Origin: Streptomyces chryseus
GTDB lineage: Bacteria; Actinomycetota; Actinomycetes; Streptomycetales; Streptomycetaceae
Length of the DNA: 64,000 nt
Assembly: GCF_014650755.1 (NCBI RefSeq)
Contig: NZ_BMVO01000003.1
Coordinates: 310,001 to 374,000, forward strand
Direction of reading: 5' to 3'
The notes under the pieces are model-generated. The model saw nothing but the letters and a program-made list of their open reading frames with translations. It was not told where the DNA came from and searched no databases. Positions 1 to 7,755 of this stretch are shown in pieces (positions within the stretch are counted from its first letter, which is position 1; each line of letters begins with the position of its first letter). The translations under genes were made by a program, and so were the position numbers.

Positions 1-45
1 ACCAGGCCGGATGACCCGCCCGGGTGAAAGGACCCCGCACCCCCC

Positions 46-85
46 TTTGCAACTTGACGTTGCATTCTCATGTTGCAACACTATG
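46..85 (+). promoter_or_regulatory. Early promoter/operator, copy 1 of 6
   Basis: Three 8-bp boxes related to the palindrome GTTGCAAC start at 46, 59 and 72, a 13-bp period. The first spacer plus the first base of box 2 form a TTGACG -35 hexamer at 54-59. Seventeen bases later is a weak -10 (AACACT) that lies across box 3. The same layout occurs at 2196, 3719, 5605, 7673 and 11352, always upstream of a gene cassette. Promoter and operator roles are inferred from this arrangement. Confidence 0.75.
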
Positions 86-132
86 GGTATCGGGAAGGGC
101 GAGGGGCCTGGACCAGACGGAGGGACACCGCG

Positions 133-876
133 ATGAACAGCACCGCCAAGACCGCGCAGATGATGGCCCGCCTCGCCGACGCCGAGACCACCGCGAAGGT
201 CGCCGGCCGCGAGGAGACCCGCACCGCCGCCCGCGCCGAGCGCGCCGCCGCCCGCCTCAAGGACGCGCGCACCGCCGCCGCCACCGCCCGCCGCGAGCTG
301 CGCACCGCGATCCGCACCGGCAAGGGCCTGGCCGCCGCCGAGCGCCGGGTGGAGCGCCTGACCGTGAAGTGCGCCACCCTGGCCACCGCCGCCCAGGACG
401 CGAAGGCGGAGGCCACCGTCGCCCGCCGCGCCGCGCGCACCGCCGCCCGCCGCCTGGACGCCCTCGCCCGCCGCGCCGCCCGCAGCGCCGCCCACACCGT
501 CGGGGAGATCGCCGAGCGCCTGGGCCGCACCGCCCTGACGACCGCCCCGGCCGCCGACCCGGTCCTCCCGGCCGAGGAGCTGCCCGCCGTCGAGGAGATC
601 GAGGAGCACGCCGACCGGTTCGCGGAGCTGGACGCGAAGGCCAAGACCTATGCGAAGGCCGCCGACGCCGAGAAGAAGTGGCTGCGACAGATCCCCGTGG
701 GGGTCTTCGGCCGCGTGACCGTCGCCCGCACCCCCGGCGGCACCGTCCTGGACGGCGACCAGGTCGCCCTGGACTACGCGGACCAGGGCCTGGTGCCCCC
801 GCGCAAGGGCCGTAAGGACACGTTCAAGGTCGCCGTTGCCGCCGCCCCGGCCCTGGTCCTCGCCCCCGCCGCCTGA
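133..876 (+). CDS. Hypothetical Ala/Arg-rich coiled-coil protein
   Basis: This is the first gene of an early cassette downstream of promoter copy 1. The ATG at 133 is chosen because GGAGGG lies 8-9 bases upstream; an in-frame ATG at 70 would lie inside the operator. The 247-residue product has a long Ala/Arg/Lys/Glu-rich N-terminal two-thirds (about residues 5-140) that should form a charged coiled coil. A smaller globular C-terminus follows, containing the segment VGVFGRVTVARTPGG. No enzymatic motif is visible and I do not recognise the family. The basic helical region could bind nucleic acid, but that is only an inference. Confidence 0.75.
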   Translation: MNSTAKTAQMMARLADAETTAKVAGREETRTAARAERAAARLKDARTAAATARRELRTAIRTGKGLAAAERRVERLTVKCATLATAAQDAKAEATVARRAARTAARRLDALARRAARSAAHTVGEIAERLGRTALTTAPAADPVLPAEELPAVEEIEEHADRFAELDAKAKTYAKAADAEKKWLRQIPVGVFGRVTVARTPGGTVLDGDQVALDYADQGLVPPRKGRKDTFKVAVAAAPALVLAPAA

Positions 877-888
877 CCCACCCCGCCC

Positions 889-914
889 GGCCGGGCACCC
901 CACGGTGCCCGGCC
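889..914 (+). terminator. Intercistronic GC hairpin
   Basis: A perfect 11-bp stem (GGCCGGGCACC with GGTGCCCGGCC) encloses a 4-base loop between two co-directional genes. It has no U tract, so it may attenuate transcription or protect RNA rather than fully terminate. Confidence 0.5.
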
Positions 915-940
915 CCCCACCCCCCGAGAGGACGCCACCG

Positions 941-1291
941 ATGCAGACCCTCACCTTCCCGTCCGGCACCACCGTGGACCTGCCCCAGGGCATGACCGTT
1001 TGCCAGAGCCCGGAGACCGTCACCTACGACTGCGCCCGCGTCGTGCCGGTGGGCACGACCCCCGCCGGACGGTCCGTCTTCACCTCCTTCTCCTGCGCCG
1101 CCTACTCCCGCGCCGCCGACGTCCTGGACCAGCGCCGCGAGGTGGCCGAGCGCGAGCGCTACGTGCAGCTCGCGGCGAGCAAGGGCCGGCGCACCGACCG
1201 GCTGGAGGAGTACCGGGACCACCACCGCCGGGTGCTCGACCGGACGCTCGCGGAGTACGCGAGCGACCCGGCCCCCTGCACCTGCGCCTGA
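941..1291 (+). CDS. Hypothetical protein, 116 aa
   Basis: The ATG at 941 follows a GAGAGGA ribosome-binding site; the open frame extends upstream only into the previous gene and the hairpin. The 116-residue product has a beta-rich N-terminal half with cysteines at about residues 21, 31 and 52. A strongly charged alpha-helical half with many Arg and Glu residues follows, and the protein ends in a CTC motif. It is the second gene of the cassette and is probably co-transcribed with its neighbours. I recognise no known domain. Small paired-cysteine proteins of this sort are common in actinophage early regions. Confidence 0.7.
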   Translation: MQTLTFPSGTTVDLPQGMTVCQSPETVTYDCARVVPVGTTPAGRSVFTSFSCAAYSRAADVLDQRREVAERERYVQLAASKGRRTDRLEEYRDHHRRVLDRTLAEYASDPAPCTCA

Positions 1292-1304
1292 CCCACCTCA
1301 CCCC

Positions 1305-1328
1305 GGCCGGGCCCAGGAGGGCCCGGCC
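1305..1328 (+). terminator. Intercistronic GC hairpin
   Basis: A perfect 10-bp stem (GGCCGGGCCC with GGGCCCGGCC) has an AGGA loop between two genes of the same cassette. It is the same kind of hairpin as at 889. Confidence 0.5.
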
Positions 1329-1362
1329 GCCACCCCGCACCGCCCGAGGAACGGAGCCCGCG

Positions 1363-1923
1363 ATGTCGCACCTGCCCCGCACGATCCCCGCCGCCGCCCT
1401 GGAGGGCATGACCGCCGCCCTGGCCGCTGCCGGCCTGGAGCTGGGCCCGATCAAGCCCGGCACCCGGGTCACCCGCACCGTCCAGCACGCGGGCGCCTGC
1501 TGGGAGCTGACGTACATGGGCGCGAAGTGGGGGTGGCGCCTCGTCGGCCCCGGGGTCGAGCACGGCATCGGCGTGACCGACGCCGAGGAGGCCGCGGCCC
1601 ACATCGCCGCACCGCCGGCCGTCGAGCCCCCGGCCCGCACGGTCCACGTGCGCATCGGCACCCACCGCACCGCCTACCACCCGGACTCCGCCTGCCCGGC
1701 CCTGAACGGCAAGCCCGAGACGTACCGGGGCCAGGAGGTCATGCCCGAGCACCAGGCCCAGGCGCACGGCCTGGCCCTGTGCGGCCAGTGCGACGCCCTC
1801 CTGACCACCGTCCCCACCACGTACGCCGGGGTGGCCGTGCCCGCCCTCGTGCGCGGGGCCTGGACCACCCCGCTCGGGGACGGGTGGCGCCTGGGCGTCC
1901 GCTCGACCCTCGCCGCCTCCTGA
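1363..1923 (+). CDS. Hypothetical protein with possible zinc-binding C-terminal half
   Basis: The ATG at 1363 has a GAGGAACGGAG ribosome-binding region; the open frame reaches further upstream only through the preceding gene's shadow. The product is 186 residues. The first 90 residues include the segment ELTYMGAKWGWRLVG. The second half has a YHPDSACPA segment followed about 35 residues later by ALCGQC, a layout (His, Cys, then CxxC) that suggests a zinc-binding fold. It is the third gene of the first early cassette. The function is unknown; nothing in the sequence indicates catalysis. Confidence 0.72.
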   Translation: MSHLPRTIPAAALEGMTAALAAAGLELGPIKPGTRVTRTVQHAGACWELTYMGAKWGWRLVGPGVEHGIGVTDAEEAAAHIAAPPAVEPPARTVHVRIGTHRTAYHPDSACPALNGKPETYRGQEVMPEHQAQAHGLALCGQCDALLTTVPTTYAGVAVPALVRGAWTTPLGDGWRLGVRSTLAAS

Positions 1924-1959
1924 CCACCCGACCACCGCACCACCACCGAGAGGCCCCCC

Positions 1960-2142
1960 ATGGTTGCCGCCCTCTACTCCGTAAGCGCCGTCCGGATCGA
2001 GAACGGCGAGCGCGCGGCCCTGCTGCGCTTCGACACCACCACCGCCGTCCTGGAGCTGCCGGAGCTGCTGGCCGCGTACGCCGCCGACTACGCGGACCAG
2101 GACGACGTCCTGGTGGACGTGTCCGCCGCTCCCGCCGCCTGA
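1960..2142 (+). CDS. Hypothetical small protein, 60 aa
   Basis: The short gene starts at an ATG preceded by GAGAGG and is the last gene of the first cassette, followed at once by a strong hairpin terminator. The product is mostly alternating beta and helix and is acidic, with the segment YAADYADQDD near the C-terminus. It has no cysteine, no membrane segment and no recognisable motif. Its position after three co-directional genes, with a good ribosome-binding site, supports it being real. Confidence 0.65.
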   Translation: MVAALYSVSAVRIENGERAALLRFDTTTAVLELPELLAAYAADYADQDDVLVDVSAAPAA

Positions 2143-2149
2143 CCGACCC

Positions 2150-2176
2150 GGGCCGGGCGTCCCCTCCGCCCGGCCC
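2150..2176 (+). terminator. Terminator closing the first early cassette
   Basis: A 10-bp perfect stem (GGGCCGGGCG with CGCCCGGCCC) has a 7-base loop. It lies between the last gene of cassette 1 and promoter copy 2. Confidence 0.65.
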
Positions 2177-2195
2177 ATCCGACACGCACCCCCAT

Positions 2196-2232
2196 GTCGC
2201 AACTTGACGTTGCAACATGAGGGTGCAACTAT
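2196..2232 (+). promoter_or_regulatory. Early promoter/operator, copy 2 of 6
   Basis: Boxes GTCGCAAC (2196), GTTGCAAC (2209) and GGTGCAAC (2222) lie at 13-bp spacing. TTGACG at 2204-2209 and AACTAT at 2227-2232 are 17 bp apart, so one box overlaps each promoter hexamer. Confidence 0.8.
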
Positions 2233-2278
2233 GTGTGTGGAGGGAGGCACCAAGCCCCCCGGAACCAGGAGCAGCGCC

Positions 2279-3694
2279 ATGACGACGTACATCGACGCCC
2301 GTTACGTGTCCGCCGAGCTCAAGCGCCGGCTGACCGCCGAGTTCCCCGGCGCGAAGTTCTACGTCCGTCGCGGACGGGGCACCGGCTCCGCCAGCATCGA
2401 CGTGACCTGGACGGACGGCCCCACCGACGCCGACGTCGCCGCCATCGCCCGCCCCATGCAGGGGTCCTCCTGGAACGGCTATGACGAGCGTTACGAGTCC
2501 ACCGGCAACGAGGTCACCGTCACGATCGACGGCAAGCGCGTCACCGGTAAGCCCGTGGTCGACCACATCAGCCTCCACCACGAGGTGTCCGACGAGGTCC
2601 GCGCCGAGGCCCTGACCCTGTGGAAGACCGCCAACGACGAGGACGCCGACACCCAGGCCACGAACGGCGGCTTCACCTGCGAGGGCGAGTTCATCGCCGG
2701 ATCCTGGGGCGTGAACCAGGTGCTGGACATCGCCCGGAAGGTCGTCCTGCCGCGCCGCTGGAAGGCCGCCCAGGAGGCCACGGCCGCCGCCGCGCCGGAG
2801 CCCGCCGCCCCGGCCGAGCCCGCCCCCGCCGCCCTGTTCGGCCCCGGCCTCCACGTGACCCACACCGAGGAGGAGGGCGTCGTCGTGCGCGGCACCCGCC
2901 GGGGCGACGGGTCCGCGCCGGTCCTGCGCGACCAGGACCTCAAGTGGCACCGGAAGGAGGGTTACTGGTACCTCCCGGGCACCCGGGGCGCGGCCGGCGC
3001 CGCGCGGCTGGACGCCGTCCGCGACGCGCTGCGCGCGGCCGGCCTGTTCCCGGCCCCCTCCGGGGTCCTCGAGGCGGCGCCCGCCGCCGACCCGGTCGAG
3101 GAGGCGCCCGCCGTCGAGGAGCCGACCGAGGCCGCGGCCGAGGAGCCGCGCGGCCTGGAGGCCGGGGCCCACCTGATCACGAACACCGGGGAGGGCATCG
3201 ACGGCCCCGGCAGCGCGTACGCGTTCCTGTGCCTGGTGTGCGACAAGCGGGCCCGCCTCGTGGAGTTCGGGGACTTCCCGTGCACCGCCGAGGCGGAGGA
3301 CGCCCACCTGCTGGAGGTGGCCGCGCGCCTGCTGGACGACGTCGGCCTCCGGGAGGCGGAGGTGTTCCACGTGATCGGCGGGCCGGAGGACGCGGCCCCG
3401 CTGCAGAGCCGCGCGGAGGCGACCCGGTTCCTGGCCGCTCAGCTCCAGTTCGGGGCCACCCACCACTGGTACGAGGGGGAGCTGAGGCTGGCCCGGGGTG
3501 GCAAGACGGCGGCCTACATCAAGCCCGCACCGGCCCCGCAGCCGTGCGACCGCACCGCACCCCAGGCGTACCGGGGCGTGCCCGTACCGGCGCACGTGGC
3601 CCGCGCCTGGGGCGAGCAGGAGGCCGGCGCAGCGTGGCGCGAGGGGGTGGACGCGGCCCTGACGTTCGCGGTCCTGGCCCAGTCCGGGAGCTGA
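2279..3694 (+). CDS. LPD29-domain early protein
   Basis: The ATG at 2279 follows AGGAG and lies 47 bp past the -10 of promoter copy 2. The product is 471 residues. Residues 1-75 (starting MTTYIDARYVSAELK, with VTWTDGPTDADV and the SSWNGYDERYE stretch) match my memory of Large Polyvalent Protein associated domain 29. That domain occurs in phage and plasmid polyvalent proteins that enter cells with DNA and often counter restriction. A proline/alanine linker (about 165-190), a middle domain ending in an HRKEGYWYLPG segment, another acidic linker and a C-terminal domain with CLVCD follow. It is probably an accessory or anti-restriction protein, but no catalytic motif is visible. Confidence 0.75.
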   Translation: MTTYIDARYVSAELKRRLTAEFPGAKFYVRRGRGTGSASIDVTWTDGPTDADVAAIARPMQGSSWNGYDERYESTGNEVTVTIDGKRVTGKPVVDHISLHHEVSDEVRAEALTLWKTANDEDADTQATNGGFTCEGEFIAGSWGVNQVLDIARKVVLPRRWKAAQEATAAAAPEPAAPAEPAPAALFGPGLHVTHTEEEGVVVRGTRRGDGSAPVLRDQDLKWHRKEGYWYLPGTRGAAGAARLDAVRDALRAAGLFPAPSGVLEAAPAADPVEEAPAVEEPTEAAAEEPRGLEAGAHLITNTGEGIDGPGSAYAFLCLVCDKRARLVEFGDFPCTAEAEDAHLLEVAARLLDDVGLREAEVFHVIGGPEDAAPLQSRAEATRFLAAQLQFGATHHWYEGELRLARGGKTAAYIKPAPAPQPCDRTAPQAYRGVPVPAHVARAWGEQEAGAAWREGVDAALTFAVLAQSGS

Positions 3695-3718
3695 CCCCCC
3701 GACACTCCGACGCACCAC

Positions 3719-3755
3719 ATTGCAACTTGACGTTGCAACGTGGTGTTGTCATTAT
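3719..3755 (+). promoter_or_regulatory. Early promoter/operator, copy 3 of 6
   Basis: Boxes ATTGCAAC (3719) and GTTGCAAC (3732) and a degenerate GTTGTCAT (3745) overlap TTGACG (3727-3732) and CATTAT (3750-3755). It precedes the long gene starting at 3807. Confidence 0.78.
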
Positions 3756-3806
3756 GTGGGGGTGAGGACGCGCACCGCGCCCCACCCCACCAGCGAAGGA
3801 GCCCCC

Positions 3807-6665
3807 GTGGCACTGATGACCGCCCCCCGCACCCCGGCCGTAGCCGTCGCCCGCGACCTGCGCCGACTCGGCCTGACCCAGGGCCCCGGGAAGGACTTCA
3901 AGGTCGCCGGCCACTACGTGAACGGGGAGCGCCGGTACACGTACGTGGACCTCCAGACCGCCCACGCCCGGCAGGTCGTCGCGGACAACGCCGACACCTT
4001 GGAGCGCTGGACGGCAGAGGCGAACTTCCCCTTCACCGTGTCGGTGCGCTACTTCGACACCCCCCGCCCGTGGCCCTCGATCCGCAACGGTGGCGCCGAG
4101 CGCATCCGCGACGAGGCCCCGGCCGTCGAGGAGACCGCCCCCGCCGCCGAGGAGGCGCCGGCCCCCGCACCCGCCCCGGCCCCGGCCCCGGCCGCGCAGT
4201 TCCGCACCGGCGACATCGTGGCCGTGGACGGGCGCCCCGGTGACTGGGAGCTGATGGCCCCGGCCGAGGACGCCTGGGAGGTCGAGCCCGCCCGGTCCGG
4301 CGACCGCGAGCGCACCACCGTCCCGGCCGCCGCGCTGCGCCCCCTCGCGGACGCCCCGCACGTCCGCCGGGGGGACCTGGTGATGCAGAACTACGCGGAG
4401 CAGTGGCAGGCCGCCGTGGTGGGCGACGTCTACCGCCTCGGCCGGTGGGTGGCCGTCAAGACCCACGCCGCCACCGAGCACGTCCCGGCCTGGACCCAGT
4501 TGGACGACGTGGAGACCCTGGTCGTGGTGACCGCCGAGCAGGTGGAGAGCGCCGTCCGCCTGGACGTGGTCGCCGGCGACCACCGGGGTTGGATCCTCCA
4601 GGCCGTGGTCACCCGCCATGCGGGCAAGTTCCGCGTGACCTGCTCGTGCAAGGACGGCCTTGAGGTGTGCCGGATCGGCCGTCAGGTCGGGTGGTGCAGC
4701 AGCCTGGAGGCCGCCCGAGAGCTGTGGGAGTGGCACGCCGCCGGGCGCGTCGGGCCGGCCCCCGCCGACCGCCTGCCCGCGCCTGCCGCCCCCGCGACCG
4801 CCCCGGCGAGCGAGACCCCCCAGGAAGACGTGCCGACCCCGCACGCCCCCGCCGAGCCGGTGCAGATCCCGGCCCAGGCCCCGCCGGTGGATCACTGGGA
4901 GCAGTACCGGCAGGAGGGGCAGGCGAAGGCCCTGGGGTGGTCCACCCGCCACGCGGACGCCGTGCGCTGGGCCGCGGCCGGGGAGCTGGTGCGCGACGGG
5001 GACGGCACGCCGCGCCGCGTGGCCCCCGGCAGGGCCGGCCGCCGGGTGGCCGCCGCGCTCCTGCCCCCGCTGGTGGCGGCCGGGTTCCTCGCCGACGTCG
5101 AGCGGGACGAGGTGACCCGCATCGAGCCGACCGACGACGGCCGCCGCGCCCTGCTGGTGTGGGACCTCCACCGGCCGGAGCCCGTGGAGCGCCCGCGCAA
5201 GAAGGAGGGCCTGCCGCTGCAACCCCTCCGGGGAGGGCAGGAGGCCGCGCGCCGCTCGGAGGCGTTCCGGGCCGACGAGGAGCGGCGCCGCGCGGAGCGG
5301 GAGCGCTGGTACGAGGAGTTCGAGCAGCGGCAGGCCGCCGAGGAGTGGCAGGACCGGCTGTGGGACGCCTGGGCGCGCGTCGCCAGCATCACGTACCGCC
5401 TCGGCCGCAAGCACCCCCGGGGTTGGGCCCCGACCGACGAGGAGGCAGGCCTCCACTCCCTGGACCCGGCCGTGGTCGCGGCACTGCGGGAGGAGGCCGC
5501 GGCCGTGGCCCGGGAGGCCGCCGGCGAGTCGGCACCGGCCGCCGTCGAGGACGGGGAGCACCCGGCCGACAGGGAGCAGCCCCGGCGCCACCCCGACACG
5601 CCACGTTGCAACTTGACGTTGCAACACAACAGTGCAAGTATCGAGGTGTCAGGGAGGGTGACCAGCCCGACCAGGAAGGGGAACGGTCATGAGCCGCACG
5701 ATCCGGATTACCGGCACCGAGGACGCCGTCGCGGAGATCGCCGCACTGACGACCCGCGTGATCGCGGAGGGCGGGCACGACGGCCACGACCTGGAGACGG
5801 TCGGCCGGATCGTCACCTCGGACACGGTCCTGGACACGATCCGGACCGCGTACGACCGGCGGATCGCGGACGGCGCCACCCCGAAGGACGCCGTGATCGC
5901 CGTGGGGCAGAGCCTGATCGCCCACTACTGCAACTCCGCCGGCATCCCGACCGCCGAGGCCGCGCCCGCCGACCCGGAGCCGACCACCGCCGACCCGGCA
6001 GGCGTCCCGCACCGCAAGCGCGGCACGTGCACAGCCACCTGGCGCCGGGTGCCCGTCAACCGCAACCGCGCGGACCTCGGCACCACCACGGAGTTCGGAC
6101 ACCCGGAGTGCGGCGAGCCCGCCACGGTCGACCGGTTCGTCAAGGCCGCCCATGCCGAGCACTTCCGCCCCGTCTACGCCTGCCCGGCCCACGCCCGCAC
6201 CTGACCAGGTGGGCCCCGCCGCCCCCCACCGGGAGGGCGACGGGGTCCGCCCCCGCCCCCCGCCACCAGCAGCAGCCACCCGGAGGACGTCATGCGCAAG
6301 ACCGTTACGACCAGCACCCTGCCCCAGTTCACCGGCACCACCGGCACCGGCATGACCTTCCGCGACGTAACGGTTCTCCTGGTGCGCATGACCGCCGCCC
6401 AGGTCCAGGGCTGGAAGTGGATCGGCGACGAGTGGGCGGGCGAGGACCCGGTGGCGGGCTACGAGGTCCGCGACACCACCGGCGCCCTCCTGGGCGCGGT
6501 CCTGCCGCTGGGCCACCGGGCCACCCGGATGCACGCGGAGTTCTACGACCCGAAGGCCGGCGACTTCTTCCCGGCCGGGGAGACGGACGCCGCGATCTGG
6601 ACCCAGGGCATCGCCCGCGTCCTGGACGCCCGCACCCGCCACGTCGGCCCCGTCCCGGCCGGTGA
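3807..6665 (+). CDS. Large early protein whose frame lacks its expected stop
   Basis: The GTG at 3807 has AAGGAG five bases upstream; an in-frame ATG at 3816 is the alternative. Convincing coding sequence runs to about 5600. It includes an N-terminal domain with the segment HYVNGERRYTYVD, Pro/Ala linkers, a KFRVTCSCKDG segment, and a charged C-terminal part rich in Arg/Glu (RRRAERERWYEEFEQRQ). I recognise no family. The frame then runs without a stop through promoter copy 4 and across the next two well-supported genes, ending only at 6665. After about 5600 the product is low-complexity Arg/Pro sequence typical of a shadow frame. The natural stop was probably lost by mutation or sequence error, so the true protein is probably about 600 residues. 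Confidence 0.55.
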   Translation: MALMTAPRTPAVAVARDLRRLGLTQGPGKDFKVAGHYVNGERRYTYVDLQTAHARQVVADNADTLERWTAEANFPFTVSVRYFDTPRPWPSIRNGGAERIRDEAPAVEETAPAAEEAPAPAPAPAPAPAAQFRTGDIVAVDGRPGDWELMAPAEDAWEVEPARSGDRERTTVPAAALRPLADAPHVRRGDLVMQNYAEQWQAAVVGDVYRLGRWVAVKTHAATEHVPAWTQLDDVETLVVVTAEQVESAVRLDVVAGDHRGWILQAVVTRHAGKFRVTCSCKDGLEVCRIGRQVGWCSSLEAARELWEWHAAGRVGPAPADRLPAPAAPATAPASETPQEDVPTPHAPAEPVQIPAQAPPVDHWEQYRQEGQAKALGWSTRHADAVRWAAAGELVRDGDGTPRRVAPGRAGRRVAAALLPPLVAAGFLADVERDEVTRIEPTDDGRRALLVWDLHRPEPVERPRKKEGLPLQPLRGGQEAARRSEAFRADEERRRAERERWYEEFEQRQAAEEWQDRLWDAWARVASITYRLGRKHPRGWAPTDEEAGLHSLDPAVVAALREEAAAVAREAAGESAPAAVEDGEHPADREQPRRHPDTPRCNLTLQHNSASIEVSGRVTSPTRKGNGHEPHDPDYRHRGRRRGDRRTDDPRDRGGRARRPRPGDGRPDRHLGHGPGHDPDRVRPADRGRRHPEGRRDRRGAEPDRPLLQLRRHPDRRGRARRPGADHRRPGRRPAPQARHVHSHLAPGARQPQPRGPRHHHGVRTPGVRRARHGRPVRQGRPCRALPPRLRLPGPRPHLTRWAPPPPTGRATGSAPAPRHQQQPPGGRHAQDRYDQHPAPVHRHHRHRHDLPRRNGSPGAHDRRPGPGLEVDRRRVGGRGPGGGLRGPRHHRRPPGRGPAAGPPGHPDARGVLRPEGRRLLPGRGDGRRDLDPGHRPRPGRPHPPRRPRPGR
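5605..5641 (+). promoter_or_regulatory. Early promoter/operator, copy 4 of 6
   Basis: Boxes GTTGCAAC (5605), GTTGCAAC (5618) and AGTGCAAG (5631) overlap TTGACG (5613-5618) and AAGTAT (5636-5641). It drives the cassette 5689-7624 and lies inside the overrunning frame of the gene upstream. Confidence 0.8.
5689..6204 (+). CDS. Hypothetical protein, 171 aa
   Basis: The ATG at 5689 follows a strong GGAAGGGG ribosome-binding site and lies 48 bp past promoter copy 4. The first 90 residues (MSRTIRITGTEDAVAEIAA...) look like a small alpha/beta domain. The C-terminal half carries paired Cys/His residues (CTATW, HPECGEP, YACPAHA) that could bind a metal. The normal codon pattern and good start signal argue that this gene, not the frame overlapping it from upstream, is expressed here. 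The family is not recognised. Confidence 0.75.
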   Translation: MSRTIRITGTEDAVAEIAALTTRVIAEGGHDGHDLETVGRIVTSDTVLDTIRTAYDRRIADGATPKDAVIAVGQSLIAHYCNSAGIPTAEAAPADPEPTTADPAGVPHRKRGTCTATWRRVPVNRNRADLGTTTEFGHPECGEPATVDRFVKAAHAEHFRPVYACPAHART

Positions 6666-6804
6666 GGGCTTCGACCTGGACGAGCCCCGCTACGTCCACC
6701 CCTGCTGGATCGGCACCTGCCCCGAGGACTGCCCCCTGTGTGACTGCGGCTGGTGGGACCGCCAGAACCTCCGGGCCCACGGCTTCCAGCCCGCCAGGGG
6801 CTAA
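6292..6804 (+). CDS. Hypothetical protein with Cys-rich C-terminus
   Basis: The ATG at 6292 is preceded by GGAGG. The 170-residue protein has a beta-rich N-terminal domain (FRDVTVLLVRMTAAQVQGW) and a middle segment with HRATRMHAEFYDP. A dense cysteine cluster follows near the end: CWIGTC, then EDCPLCDCGWW. The cluster looks like a small zinc- or metal-binding knuckle. The gene is second in its cassette. Function unknown. Confidence 0.72.
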   Translation: MRKTVTTSTLPQFTGTTGTGMTFRDVTVLLVRMTAAQVQGWKWIGDEWAGEDPVAGYEVRDTTGALLGAVLPLGHRATRMHAEFYDPKAGDFFPAGETDAAIWTQGIARVLDARTRHVGPVPAGEGFDLDEPRYVHPCWIGTCPEDCPLCDCGWWDRQNLRAHGFQPARG

Positions 6805-6822
6805 CCCTCCCCACCCTCCAGA

Positions 6823-6844
6823 GCCGGGCGCACCCGCGCCCGGC
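6823..6844 (+). terminator. Intercistronic GC hairpin
   Basis: A 9-bp stem (GCCGGGCGC with GCGCCCGGC) and 4-base loop lie between two genes of the cassette. It is probably an attenuator or RNA-stability hairpin. Confidence 0.45.
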
Positions 6845-6874
6845 CCCCCGCACCGCACCGCCACAGGAGGACCC

Positions 6875-7624
6875 GTGTACCGAGAGACCGTCCAGCACTC
6901 CACCGGAGTCACCGAGGGCACCGCGAGCGAGCGGCACGCCACGATGCTCCTGACCTCCGCAGTCCGCCGGGGGTACGCGGTCGAGTTCACCCCTGCCGGG
7001 GGAGCGCTCATCACCTGGACCCGGCACCTGTTCGGCCCCGGCGAGGGCAGCGTCGTCCGCGCGGAGCGGTCCATCAGCCTGGAGCCGCTGATGCCGGTCG
7101 GCGCCCTGTCGCCCACCACCCGGATCGACCTGGACCTCGTCGCCGGCGACCGCCAAGCCCAGTACGCGGAGAAGGGCGGCCGCCGCGTGATCACCGGCCT
7201 CGTGTGGGAGATCCCCGCATTCACCACCGCACGGCTCCGCGCCCGGGGTCTGGTGGTCGAGGACGGGGAGCGGCTGCGCCTGTCCCTGACGGCCCGCCTG
7301 GGGGCCCTGGCCCAGCAGCACCGCACCCGCACCACGGAGCCGCGCGGCTGGTACCGGCCGTCCGCCGGCGACCCCTACGGCGCGGCCGGGCTCAACCGCC
7401 CCGGTGGCCGGGCCGGGATGCTCCGCGACGGCGGCAGCGCGGCCACGTGCTCGTGCGGCGCCCTGTCCGGGTGGGGCGGGGACCGCGACGAGGCCCGTCG
7501 GCTGACGCGCGATCACCGGCGCGCCGTGGCCGCCGCGTTCATCGCCGAGCACCTGGCCCCCGTCCCGGCCCCGGCCGTGGCCCGGTGCGACTGCGGCGGA
7601 TGCGCGGAGTGCATGACCGGCTGA
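6875..7624 (+). CDS. Hypothetical protein with C-terminal Cys pairs
   Basis: The GTG at 6875 follows AGGAGG by four bases; in-frame sequence upstream belongs to the preceding gene's shadow. The 249-residue product has a helical/beta N-terminal domain (residues 1-160) with the segments GGALITWTRHLFG and GLVWEIPAF. A Cys/His tail follows: CSCGAL, then a conserved-looking DHRR, then CDCGGCAEC at the C-terminus. The tail resembles a zinc-ribbon-like element. It is the last gene of the cassette, before promoter copy 5. The family is not recognised. Confidence 0.72.
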   Translation: MYRETVQHSTGVTEGTASERHATMLLTSAVRRGYAVEFTPAGGALITWTRHLFGPGEGSVVRAERSISLEPLMPVGALSPTTRIDLDLVAGDRQAQYAEKGGRRVITGLVWEIPAFTTARLRARGLVVEDGERLRLSLTARLGALAQQHRTRTTEPRGWYRPSAGDPYGAAGLNRPGGRAGMLRDGGSAATCSCGALSGWGGDRDEARRLTRDHRRAVAAAFIAEHLAPVPAPAVARCDCGGCAECMTG

Positions 7625-7672
7625 CCGGGGCCCCCGGTGAGCGTCCTTCGGAATGTCACCCGTGTGCCCACT

Positions 7673-7709
7673 GTTGCAACTTGACGTTGCAACATGGGGA
7701 TGCAAATGT
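7673..7709 (+). promoter_or_regulatory. Early promoter/operator, copy 5 of 6
   Basis: Boxes GTTGCAAC (7673), GTTGCAAC (7686) and GATGCAAA (7699) overlap TTGACG (7681-7686) and AAATGT (7704-7709). Confidence 0.78.
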
Positions 7710-7755
7710 GGAGACATGAGGGAGAGGCACAAAGCCCGCCCCGGAAGGGACCGCC

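Noticed and set aside
81..644. Long minus-strand and alternate-frame ORFs throughout the early and structural regions
   Set aside because: They are Arg/Ala/Pro- or Ser/Arg-rich shadows caused by the high GC content, lack ribosome-binding sites and overlap well-supported genes. Minus-strand ORFs that start MLQRQVA are simply the promoter repeats read backwards.
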